A stretch of DNA of 14,938 nt from JAFAXD01 sp035472475. Lineage in GTDB: Bacteria; Pseudomonadota; Alphaproteobacteria; Rhizobiales; Xanthobacteraceae. The stretch is taken from the NCBI GenBank assembly GCA_035472475.1, contig DATIPA010000046.1:1-14938 (forward strand). The letters run 5' to 3'. Under the pieces are notes generated by a model, which saw only the letters and a program-made list of their open reading frames with translations, was not told the origin of the DNA and searched no databases. This document shows, piece by piece, positions 6,941-13,703 of this stretch. The position numbers and the translations under genes are program-made. Each line of letters opens with the position of its first letter. The first letter of the stretch is position 1.

Positions 6941-7036
6941 GAAGACGCGACCGCGCTTGTCGCGGGTATCCACGTCTTTTCTCGCACGCTGCACATTGAA
7001 GACATAGATGGCCGGGTCAAGCCCGGCCATGACCGA
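6941..7036. repeat. Inverted pair of REP-like hairpin repeats
   Basis: Unit 2 is a perfect 9-bp hairpin, ATGGCCGGG (7008-7016), loop TCAAG, CCCGGCCAT (7022-7030), preceded by GAAGACATAG. Unit 1 at about 6948-6979 resembles it in the opposite orientation: CCGCG (6951-6955), loop CTTGT, CGCGG (6961-6965), then TATCCACGTCTT. Aligning unit 1 with the reverse complement of unit 2 gives about 22 identities in 32 positions, including a compensated base pair in the stem. From memory, this ATGGCCGGG-CTTG-CCCGGCCAT plus CCACGTCTT pattern is an abundant intergenic repeat in Bradyrhizobium relatives. Here it separates the binding-protein gene from the ATPase and may act as a partial terminator or mRNA-stability element, setting binding-protein levels above those of the membrane subunits. 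Confidence 0.75.
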
Positions 7037-7052
7037 GCGGTGAAGCTAAACG

Positions 7053-8378
7053 CTAGCTGATCGGCTGCATCTTCCCCGCTGCCGGGATGATTGGGGCCGT
7101 CCGGTTGTCGGTAATGACAATGTCGTACTTGTTGCCGTCCTTGAGCCGCCACTGACCGCCGACCAGCGGCGTCTTGGCAACATTCTTCTTGGCGAACGGA
7201 GGAAGGTTTTCGCCGTTCCACGCCAGGTGGCCGACGACGGTGTCGAGATTGGTGTCGGCGATCGCCTTCACGGTCGCCTTGGCGTCGCCGCGTTGGGGGG
7301 TGCGCTTGAGCACGTCGACCGCAACCTCAAACAGCGCGTGCACAAAACCGATCGGCTGCGTCCATTGTTTCCTGGTCGCGCTCTCGTAGGCACCGGCGAG
7401 ATCCTTGGCACTCTGCCCGGTTAGTGAGGATTTGAACGGATGGTTCGGCGACCACCAAACTTCGGACGAGAGATTGTTGCCGTCACGTCCCAGCGCTTCG
7501 ACCGCGACCGGGAATAGAATCGCCTTGCCGATCGACGCGATCTTGGGCTTGAAGCCTTGCTGCAACGCCTGTTTCCAGAACGTGGTGAAGTCCGGCGGCA
7601 ACACCACGCCCGTGACGATTTCGCAATTTGCGCCCTTGAAGGCGTTGATCTGAGCCGAGAAGTTGTCGGTGAGGTTTTGATAGCGCCCGGGGTCGGTGAG
7701 CTTGTAACCGAGCTTGTCAAGCACCGGCGGAAAGCCGACCTGCTTGTCGCCCCAGGCGTTGCCATCGCCGTCGTTGGGAAACAGGCCGCCAACGGATTTG
7801 TTGGTCGGGAGCTGGCTCCACATGTTGGTGAAGACGGCGATGACGTCCTCAAGTCCCCAGAAGAAATGGTACGTGTAGTTGAAGTCTTTCCAGGCTGGCG
7901 GACCGCCGCCCGGATTGGCCTGGCGCCCGATGAACCAGGGCTGCCATGGTGCGACTGTCGAGATGCACGGCACCTCCTCGATCTCACACTGGGTCGAGAC
8001 CGGATTGGTGGTCTCGGGTGTCGATGCCACCAGCATCAGGTCGACCTTGTCTTGTACGATCAGATCCTTGGCGACCTGCGCGGCGCGGTTCGGATTGGAC
8101 TGGCTATCCTTGACGACGACTTCGACCGGCGCTGTCGCGCTGCCGACCTTGATTCCGCCTTTGGTTGCGTCCTTGAAGCTCGCGATAATGAAATTGTCGG
8201 CCTCGGCGAACGCGGCGAGCGGCCCGGTCTGCGGGCTCACATAGCCGAGCTTGACCGGTTTTGTTTGCGCAATCGCCGGCGCGGCGACGGCGCCGGTCGC
8301 CAATGCGGCGCCGGTCAGAGCAGTTTGTTTGAGCAGTGTGCGGCGATTGATGTGTGGGAATGCGCTCAATCGCGTCAT
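7053..8378 (-). CDS. Tat-exported ABC transporter substrate-binding protein (LivK/Leu-Ile-Val-binding type)
   Basis: A 441-residue periplasmic binding protein. Its N-terminus has a Tat-type signal with the twin arginines in NRRTLLKQ (residues 11-18), a hydrophobic stretch TALTGAALATGAVAAPAIA and likely cleavage after AIA near residue 37. The mature part starts KPVKLGYVSPQTGPLAAFAEAD, the standard start of the type I periplasmic-binding fold of the LivJ/LivK group (Peripla_BP_6). The ATG at 8378 is chosen because an excellent GGAGG lies 6 bases upstream and the signal peptide then starts properly; the longer frame to 8489 would run through the regulatory sites. It is longer than classic LivK (about 370). 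It presumably captures the ligand for the LivGHM unit downstream. The two-lobed fold gives no ligand identity by eye; an aromatic or amide compound is only inferred from neighbours. Confidence 0.93.
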   Translation of the reverse strand: MTRLSAFPHINRRTLLKQTALTGAALATGAVAAPAIAQTKPVKLGYVSPQTGPLAAFAEADNFIIASFKDATKGGIKVGSATAPVEVVVKDSQSNPNRAAQVAKDLIVQDKVDLMLVASTPETTNPVSTQCEIEEVPCISTVAPWQPWFIGRQANPGGGPPAWKDFNYTYHFFWGLEDVIAVFTNMWSQLPTNKSVGGLFPNDGDGNAWGDKQVGFPPVLDKLGYKLTDPGRYQNLTDNFSAQINAFKGANCEIVTGVVLPPDFTTFWKQALQQGFKPKIASIGKAILFPVAVEALGRDGNNLSSEVWWSPNHPFKSSLTGQSAKDLAGAYESATRKQWTQPIGFVHALFEVAVDVLKRTPQRGDAKATVKAIADTNLDTVVGHLAWNGENLPPFAKKNVAKTPLVGGQWRLKDGNKYDIVITDNRTAPIIPAAGKMQPIS

Positions 8379-8426
8379 GTGCCTCCTCCCTCTCGCGCGG
8401 GATCTTGACCCGACTTCAAAATATCT

Positions 8427-8457
8427 GTTCGATAATCGAACGAGCGTTCGCTTTTCG
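8427..8457. promoter_or_regulatory. Palindromic operator cluster between the binding protein and IclR genes
   Basis: GTTCGATAATCGAAC (8427-8441) is a perfect 15-bp palindrome. It overlaps a second perfect inverted repeat, CGAACG-AG-CGTTCG (8437-8450), and runs into GCGTTCGCTTTTCG (8444-8457). The cluster lies between two divergent genes, 49 bp upstream of the binding-protein ATG, and is the natural site for the IclR protein to control both promoters. A matching motif occurs upstream of the monooxygenase at 9363-9376. Confidence 0.7.
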
Positions 8458-8501
8458 GTTAGTCTCGAATAGCGCCGCGGTTGAGTCAATCACCGGATCC
8501 C

Positions 8502-9275
8502 ATGCGCGACCAAATCCAGCCGCACGATCGTCAGGACAAGGAGTTCATGACGACCCTCGCCAAGGGTCTCACGGTGTTGGCGGCGTTCGGCCGGCAGCGT
8601 CCGGCCATGACGTTGTCCGAGGCCGCCGGTGTCGCCGGGCTCTCGCGTGCAACGGCGCGGCGGGTGCTCCGCACTTTGGCGCAACTCGGTTACGTGGCGC
8701 AGGAAGGGCGCGCCTTCACGCTGACATCGCGCGTGCTCGAGCTCGGCTTTGCCTATCTGTCGGGGCAGGACTGGATCGATCGTGCGTTGCCGCTGATGAA
8801 AGACCTGAGCGAGCGCCTGAGCGAGTCTTGCTCAGGCTCGATTTTGCAAGGCACCGAGGTCGTATATGTCGCGCGCATCCCGGCACGCCGGATCATGTCG
8901 ACCGCGCTCGCGGTCGGAAGCCGATTGCCGGCGTTTCACACCGCCATGGGGCGCGCCCAGCTCGGCTTTCTTGATGACATGGAAATCTGGCGGCGCCTGC
9001 ATGCCGTGCGCATCGAGCCCTACACGCCCTACACCATCACGGATCTGCAGGCACTGTTCGATCGTGTGCGCCTTGATCACGAGCAAGGCTTCGCCATCGT
9101 GGATGAGGAGCTTGAGCGCGGTTTGCGCTCGATCGCGGTGCCGGTGCTCGATCGCGACGGACAGGCGGTCGGAGCCATTAATCTGTCCTCGCATTCGACC
9201 CGCACCACCCGCAACGAAATGCGCGACGTGTTTCTGCCGGAGCTGCGGAAGATCACGGCCCACGTTTCGCAGTGA
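8502..9275 (+). CDS. IclR-family transcriptional regulator (PcaR/PobR-like)
   Basis: A 257-residue regulator. The N-terminal winged helix-turn-helix covers about residues 18-80: LAKGLTVLAAFGRQRPAMTL, then SEAAGVAGLSRATARRVLRT (39-58) and LAQLGYVAQEGRAFTLTSRV. The C-terminal IclR effector domain shows YVARIPARRIMSTALAVGSR, FHTAMGRAQL, GFAIVDEELERGLRSIAVPV and GAINLSSHSTR, the closest resemblance by eye being to PcaR/PcaU/PobR-type regulators of aromatic catabolism, which bind a phenolic or ring-cleavage intermediate. The gene is divergent from the binding protein and upstream of the monooxygenase on the same strand. ATG 8502 is my preferred start; a TTG at 8481 adds seven residues, and an ATG at 8547 follows an AAGGAG with only 3 bases of spacing. 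It probably controls both flanking units. Confidence 0.92.
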   Translation: MRDQIQPHDRQDKEFMTTLAKGLTVLAAFGRQRPAMTLSEAAGVAGLSRATARRVLRTLAQLGYVAQEGRAFTLTSRVLELGFAYLSGQDWIDRALPLMKDLSERLSESCSGSILQGTEVVYVARIPARRIMSTALAVGSRLPAFHTAMGRAQLGFLDDMEIWRRLHAVRIEPYTPYTITDLQALFDRVRLDHEQGFAIVDEELERGLRSIAVPVLDRDGQAVGAINLSSHSTRTTRNEMRDVFLPELRKITAHVSQ

Positions 9276-9345
9276 TTCAGAAACGCAGATAGTCGGGCGC
9301 GGCTGGACCGCGCTTGTGTTGACGGCAACGAGCCCGTAACGTTTC

Positions 9346-9379
9346 GTTCGAATTGCGCACATGCGTTCGCATTTCGAAC
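9346..9379. promoter_or_regulatory. Palindromic operator cluster upstream of the monooxygenase
   Basis: The stretch is bounded by GTTCGAA (9346-9352) and TTCGAAC (9373-9379), an inverted pair, and contains the 12-bp palindrome ATGCG-TT-CGCAT (9361-9372). GCGTTCGCATTTCG at 9363-9376 matches 13 of 14 bases of GCGTTCGCTTTTCG at 8444-8457 in front of the binding protein. This supports shared control by the IclR regulator encoded between the two sites. Confidence 0.68.
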
Positions 9380-9413
9380 AGCACCCGCGCGACGGTTCAA
9401 CGGGAGGAGCACC

Positions 9414-11027
9414 ATGGCGAAAGCAGCGAAGGCGGCACGCGCCAACAACCAGGTCGAGTTTGCCAAGAGGCCCGAAACCGTCGGCCGCGTGAAAGTGACC
9501 CGACCGCAGACCGGCAAGGAATACATCGAGTCGCTGCGCGACGGCCGCGAGGTCTTCATCTACGGCGAGCGCGTCAAGGACGTCACGACCCATCCGGCGT
9601 TCCGCAACACCACCCGCATGGTCGCGCGGCTGTTCGATGCGCTGCACGACGACAAGCGTAAGCACAAACTGCTGTTGCCGACTGACACTGGCAACGGCGG
9701 CATGACGCATGCATTCTTCAAGGCGCCGAAGAATCTCAAGGAACTGATCGCCGGCCGTGACGCGATCGCCGAATGGGCCAAGCTCACCTATGGCTGGCTG
9801 GGGCGCGCGCCTGATTACAAGGCCGCGTTCCTGGCGACGCTCGGCGCCAACGCCGATTTCTACGATCCCTATCAGGACAATGCGCGCCGCTGGTACAAGT
9901 TCAGCCAGGAGCGCGTGCCGTTCATCAATCACGCCATCATTCATCCTCCCATCGATCGCGACCGCCCGCCCAACGAGGTCGGCGACGTATGCGCTCACGT
10001 CGATAGAGAGACCGACGCCGGCATCATCGTGTCAGGCGCCAAGGTGGTGGCCACAGGTTCGGTGCTGACCAACTACACGTTCGTCGCACATCATGGCTTG
10101 ATTCCGGTTCAGGACAAGAAATTCGCGGTCGTGTTCATGGTCCCGACCAACGCGCCGGGCGTGAAGTTCATCTGTCGCACGTCTTACGAAATGACGTCGA
10201 CCGCGATGGGCTCGCCGTTCGACTACCCGCTCTCCAGCCGGCTCGACGAGAACGACGCCGTGTTCATTATGGACAAGGTGCTGGTGCCCTGGGAGAACGT
10301 GTTTGTCTACGGCGACGTCGACAAGGCCAATAACTTCTTCCCGCGCACCGGTTTCCTGCCGCGGTTCGTGGTGCATGGCTGCACGCGGCTTGCCGTCAAG
10401 CTCGATTTCATCTCCGGCCTGCTGCTCAAGGCGACCGAAGCCGCCGGCACCAAGGACTATCGCGGCGTGCAAGCCAACGTTGGCGAGGTGATCGCCTGGC
10501 GCAACCTGTTCTGGGGCTTGTCGGATGCAATGGTGCGCGATCCCAAACCGTGGATCGGCGACTACGTGTTGCCCAACATGGATCCGGGCAACGCCTATCA
10601 AATCATCGCCACCATGGCCTACACCCGCGTGAAATATCTGATCGAGCAGACGGTGGCATCGGGCTTGATCTATCTCAACAGCCATGCCCGCGACTTCAAG
10701 AATCCGGAGATCCGGCCCTATCTCGATCGGTACCTGCGCGGTTCCAACGGATACAAGGCGGAAGAGCGCGTGAAGCTGCTCAAGCTACTGTGGGATTGCC
10801 TGGCGAGCGAATTCGGCGGACGGCACGAGCTCTATGAGATCAACTACGGCGGCTCGACCGAGGAAATCCGCCGCTATTGTCTGTTCGGCGCGCAGGCCTC
10901 CGGCAATGCCGACAAGTTCAAGGGTTTTGCCGAGGAATGCATGGCCGAGTACGATCTCGGCGGTTGGAAAGTGCCCGATCTCAGCGACCCGGGCGAACTC
11001 AGCTATCACGTGCTGCGAAGAGCCTAG
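9414..11027 (+). CDS. HpaB-family FADH2-dependent aromatic monooxygenase (large component)
   Basis: A 537-residue protein of the 4-hydroxyphenylacetate 3-monooxygenase/PvcC/chlorophenol monooxygenase family, related in fold to acyl-CoA dehydrogenases. Family blocks include RDGREVFIYGERVKDVTTHP (42-61), GRAPDYKAAF (130-139), the H at 173 in INHAII, RTSYEMTSTAMG (255-266) and PLSSRLDENDAVFIMDKVLV (272-291) followed by PWENVF. Arg131, Tyr135 and His173 have the same spacing (4 and 38) as the substrate-site Arg/Tyr/His of characterised HpaB enzymes (recalled as Arg100, Tyr104, His142 in Thermus). Such enzymes ortho-hydroxylate phenols using O2 and FADH2 from a separate reductase (HpaC type), which is not in this window. 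Start: GGGAGGAG lies 4 bases before the ATG. The substrate is not known. The last 29 bases overlap the amidase gene on the other strand. Confidence 0.92.
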   Translation: MAKAAKAARANNQVEFAKRPETVGRVKVTRPQTGKEYIESLRDGREVFIYGERVKDVTTHPAFRNTTRMVARLFDALHDDKRKHKLLLPTDTGNGGMTHAFFKAPKNLKELIAGRDAIAEWAKLTYGWLGRAPDYKAAFLATLGANADFYDPYQDNARRWYKFSQERVPFINHAIIHPPIDRDRPPNEVGDVCAHVDRETDAGIIVSGAKVVATGSVLTNYTFVAHHGLIPVQDKKFAVVFMVPTNAPGVKFICRTSYEMTSTAMGSPFDYPLSSRLDENDAVFIMDKVLVPWENVFVYGDVDKANNFFPRTGFLPRFVVHGCTRLAVKLDFISGLLLKATEAAGTKDYRGVQANVGEVIAWRNLFWGLSDAMVRDPKPWIGDYVLPNMDPGNAYQIIATMAYTRVKYLIEQTVASGLIYLNSHARDFKNPEIRPYLDRYLRGSNGYKAEERVKLLKLLWDCLASEFGGRHELYEINYGGSTEEIRRYCLFGAQASGNADKFKGFAEECMAEYDLGGWKVPDLSDPGELSYHVLRRA

Positions 11028-12297
11028 GTTTCTCCGCCGTAATCGCCTGCTCGACAAACAGCGCGGCCGCGAGCGCAGTCCTGTCGCGCGCGAAACGGCC
11101 GACGATCTGGACGCCGAGTGGCATTCCGTCGGCATCCACGAGCCCGGGCACGTTGATGCACGGCACGCCCATCAGGGTCCACAGCCGGTTGAACGAAGGG
11201 CTGCCAAGAAAATCGAGACCCTTGGGGGCAGCGGTCGCCGCCGACGGCGTGAGCAGTACGTCGATGTCGGTGGCGAGTTGGTTCAAGGTCTGGCGCGCGC
11301 GCTTGGCCACCCGGCGCGCGGCGTCGTAAGCGTCAGGCGTAATCGCGGCCGCTTTGTCGAGCAGGTCACGCAATCGCGGCGGCAGCCGGTCGCGGTGATG
11401 GTCGTACTCGAACGCATAAGCGCGCCACCCCTCATAACTCTGAATAATGGCGAACGCCTGCGACGCCTCCTCGAAAATCGCCGGCAATTCGAGTTCGCGC
11501 ACCTCAGCACCCTTGGCCGCGGCCGCGCGCGCGGCGGCCTCGACCGCAGTCCGCATCGCGTCGCTCGCGTCACTCCATTGCTGGGTGCGGGTCAGCGCGA
11601 TGCGCGGCGGCATGGCCGCAACCTCTTCGACCAGCAGATCGCGGCCGGAAATTGCCGTGGCGGCGAACGCCGCGTCGGCGACACTGGCGGCGAACATGCC
11701 AGCGGTGTCGAGCGACCAGGAGAAGCATTTGATGCCGGCGGTCGGCAGCAGTCGAAACGATGGTTTGAATCCCGCAACACCGCAAAACGCGGCGGGCCGA
11801 ATGATCGAACCCCCGGTCTGGGTCCCGAGCGCGATCGGCACCATGCCGCCGGCGACGGCCGCGGCTGATCCGGACGAGGACCCGCCCGGCGTATGCGCCG
11901 GATTGCGGGGATTGCGGGTCTTGCCGGGATCGAGATACGCAAACGGCGTTGTGACGGTCTTGCCGATCACGATGCCGCCGGCCCGCCGGATCATCGAAAC
12001 AATGGATGCGTCGCTCGCTGGCCGATGGCCGGCGTAGATCGGCGATCCGTAGCTCGTCGCGAAGTCCACCGTGTCGATGATGTCTTTGACGCCGACCGGC
12101 AGGCCGCGCAGCGGCAACGCGGCAAGTGTTTGAGCCGAGATCTTTGCCTGGCGTTCGGCGCCGGCAAGATCGAGCGCGGCGAACGCACCAATCTCGGCTT
12201 CGCGCGCCGCGATGGCATCCGCGCACGCGCCCACGACCGCGGCCACCGGCAGCTCGCCCCGTTCGATCCGGCGAGCAAGATCAAGCGCAGACAGCAT
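10999..12297 (-). CDS. amidase-signature family hydrolase
   Basis: A 432-residue amidase. The Ser-cisSer-Lys triad is recognisable: Lys71 in LPVGVKDIIDT, the cis-serine in PGGSSSGSAAAVAGG (likely Ser140) and the nucleophile Ser164 in GTQTGGSIIRPAAFCGVAGF. The block YGSPIYAGHRPASDASIVSM and the C-terminal MGVPCINVPGLVDADGMPLGVQIV are also typical. The glycine-serine loop reads GGSSSGS in place of the common GGSSGGS. The ATG at 12297 is chosen because GGAG lies 7 bases upstream; a longer frame to 12384 has no such site. The enzyme hydrolyses a C-N amide bond, with unknown specificity (aryl amides, acyl amides or allophanate-like substrates are all possible). Its gene is convergent with the monooxygenase, and it may release ammonia or an amine from the imported compound. 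It is not part of a GatCAB set. Confidence 0.93.
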   Translation of the reverse strand: MLSALDLARRIERGELPVAAVVGACADAIAAREAEIGAFAALDLAGAERQAKISAQTLAALPLRGLPVGVKDIIDTVDFATSYGSPIYAGHRPASDASIVSMIRRAGGIVIGKTVTTPFAYLDPGKTRNPRNPAHTPGGSSSGSAAAVAGGMVPIALGTQTGGSIIRPAAFCGVAGFKPSFRLLPTAGIKCFSWSLDTAGMFAASVADAAFAATAISGRDLLVEEVAAMPPRIALTRTQQWSDASDAMRTAVEAAARAAAAKGAEVRELELPAIFEEASQAFAIIQSYEGWRAYAFEYDHHRDRLPPRLRDLLDKAAAITPDAYDAARRVAKRARQTLNQLATDIDVLLTPSAATAAPKGLDFLGSPSFNRLWTLMGVPCINVPGLVDADGMPLGVQIVGRFARDRTALAAALFVEQAITAEKPRLFAARDS

Positions 12298-12320
12298 GAC
12301 AATTCTCCAGGTCGGCGGCA

Positions 12321-12340
12321 GGACCCGCGTAGCTGGGTCC
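12321..12340. repeat. Short inverted repeat in the amidase leader
   Basis: GGACCC (12321-12326) and GGGTCC (12335-12340) are perfect 6-bp arms around an 8-base loop, 24 bases upstream of the amidase ATG and within its probable 5' untranslated region. It could form a small hairpin in the leader or be part of an operator or a degenerate REP-like repeat. The rest of the 131-bp gap (12298-12428) shows nothing else I can support. Confidence 0.35.
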
Positions 12341-12428
12341 ATGTTTTGCTTAACCATATTTTGAGCCGCCGCAAATCCGCCCATCAGTATTGAAGAGCCG
12401 TTAACAGCGGGCCTCGCATGGTCGGTCC

Positions 12429-13619
12429 ATGCGCCCGCTTTATCGCTATATCGGTGGCTCGTTTTTGCTGCTCGCGCTCGCGGGCTGCAGCGGGTCGTGG
12501 TTCGCGGAACGCGAACCCTGGCGGCGCGAAGCCGAGGAAGCCTGCCTCAAGTCGGGCACGGTCAAGGAAGGCCCTGCCATCGCATTGCTGAGCCCGATCC
12601 AGGGCCCGGGGATCTGCGGCGCAGACTTTCCGCTCAAGGTCGCGGCGCTCGGGGACGGGTCTCCCCTCGGATACGCCGACGAGGTGCGGCCGCCTGGCCT
12701 GGTGCCGCAGGGTCCGACTTATCAGGCGGCCCGGCCTACGCCGAGTTATCAGCCGTCGCCGAGCTATCAGCCTGCGCCGAGTTACCAGTCGTCTCCGGGC
12801 TATCAATCTTCCGCGGCCTCGTCGTCCGCGCGCGCAGTGCCGTCCTACGCGCCGCCGAACGAACCGAGCGACTTGCGCCGGCCGCAGGCCGCAACGATGC
12901 CGCTTGATGATCCCTATCGCTATCGCGGACCGCAGAGTGCGCCGCCCAGCAGCACGCCCGGCGCTCCCATGCCGCTCGGACCGGCGCGCGCACCGGTCGC
13001 CGCACCGACGGTGGCGGCCGTCTCGCCGGCGGCAACGCTTGCATGCCCGATTGTCTCGGCGCTCGATCGCTGGGTCACCGACGCGGTGCAACCCGCGGCG
13101 CAGCGCTGGTTCGGCAGCCCGGTGGTCGAGATCAAACAGATCTCGGCCTATTCCTGCCGCGGCATGAACGGCCAGCCCGGCGCGCATATTTCCGAGCACG
13201 CCTTCGGCAACGCGCTCGACATCGCGGCATTTACGCTCGCCAACGGGCGCACGATCACGGTGCGCGACGGCTGGCGCGGGATGCCCGAGGAACAGGGTTT
13301 CCTGCGCGACGTCGAGGCGGCGGCCTGCGAGCAGTTCACGACCGTGCTGGCGCCCGGTTCCAATTCATTTCACTACGATCACATTCACGTCGACCTGATG
13401 CGGCGCTCGAGCGGCACGCGCATCTGCAATCCGGAGGCGGTGTCGGGCGAAGAGGTTGCGGCGCGCGCGCAGTCGCGCCTCGCGCAATCGCCCCCCGCGC
13501 AACGCGCCATGCTGGCGCAGCCGCAACGCATGTCATCCGCGGCGAGCCGTCGGCGCGAGCCGGCCGGCGACGAGTATTACGAGAGCGAAGAGTTTTCGCG
13601 GCAGGGAGCGCGTTACTAG
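12429..13619 (+). CDS. extensin-like lipoprotein with LAS/M15-type zinc-site signature
   Basis: A 396-residue lipoprotein. The signal peptide ends in the lipobox LAGC (Cys20). A Pro/Ser/Tyr/Gln-rich linker (about 93-200) includes four 6-residue repeats, P-(S/G)-Y-Q-x-(S/A), at 105-128, with a degenerate copy PTYQAA at 96-101. The C-terminal 'extensin-like' domain (about 203-335) has CPIVSALDRWV, YSCRGMN, and the motif S-E-H-A-F-G-N-A-L-D (255-264), which fits the SxHxxGxAxD signature of LAS/M15 metallopeptidases; Asp317 and His320 in FHYDHIHVD fit the catalytic acid and third zinc ligand. A role in cleaving or binding peptidoglycan in the periplasm is inferred; the plant-like name reflects only the proline-rich composition. 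The C-terminal tail is charged and Ala/Arg/Gln-rich. The TAG stop is part of the hairpin element that follows. Confidence 0.9.
   Translation: MRPLYRYIGGSFLLLALAGCSGSWFAEREPWRREAEEACLKSGTVKEGPAIALLSPIQGPGICGADFPLKVAALGDGSPLGYADEVRPPGLVPQGPTYQAARPTPSYQPSPSYQPAPSYQSSPGYQSSAASSSARAVPSYAPPNEPSDLRRPQAATMPLDDPYRYRGPQSAPPSSTPGAPMPLGPARAPVAAPTVAAVSPAATLACPIVSALDRWVTDAVQPAAQRWFGSPVVEIKQISAYSCRGMNGQPGAHISEHAFGNALDIAAFTLANGRTITVRDGWRGMPEEQGFLRDVEAAACEQFTTVLAPGSNSFHYDHIHVDLMRRSSGTRICNPEAVSGEEVAARAQSRLAQSPPAQRAMLAQPQRMSSAASRRREPAGDEYYESEEFSRQGARY
12741..12812 (+). repeat. 18-bp tandem repeat, four copies, inside the extensin-like gene
   Basis: Four in-frame 18-bp units encode PSYQPS, PSYQPA, PSYQSS and PGYQSS. 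The units differ at several codon third positions, so this is not a very recent expansion. A repeat of this kind in the linker can vary in copy number between strains and change the distance from the lipid anchor to the catalytic-like domain. Confidence 0.85.
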
Positions 13620-13690
13620 TGCCCCGTTTCCGAAGTTCGTGATACGTCGCGGCGCCCCTGACACGAACTTCGGAAACAAAGGGGCACTAG
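13616..13690. repeat. 75-bp bulged palindromic element, copy A
   Basis: Left arm CTAGTGCCCC (13616-13625), G, TTTCCGAAGTTCGTG (13627-13641); loop of 20 bases; right arm CACGAACTTCGGAAA (13662-13676), CAAA, GGGGCACTAG (13681-13690). Both stem parts (10 and 15 bp) are perfect, and they are joined by an asymmetric 1/4-base internal bulge. The element begins at the TAG stop codon of the extensin-like gene (13617-13619), so the stop is part of the element. No U-tract follows on either strand, so it is not a standard intrinsic terminator, although it could still slow or block read-through between the convergent genes. Confidence 0.9.
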
Positions 13691-13703
13691 CAAGTATGTG
13701 ATT

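Noticed and set aside
8832..9998. Long minus-strand open frame (388 codons) opposite the IclR and monooxygenase genes
   Set aside because: It spans two well-supported genes and their regulatory gap, has shadow-like Arg/Val/Gly-rich composition and no family motif. High GC often opens such frames.
12384..13199. Minus-strand open frame of 271 codons opposite the extensin-like gene
   Set aside because: Low-complexity Arg/Gly composition arising from the complement of the Pro/Ser/Tyr repeats; the plus-strand lipoprotein is far better supported.
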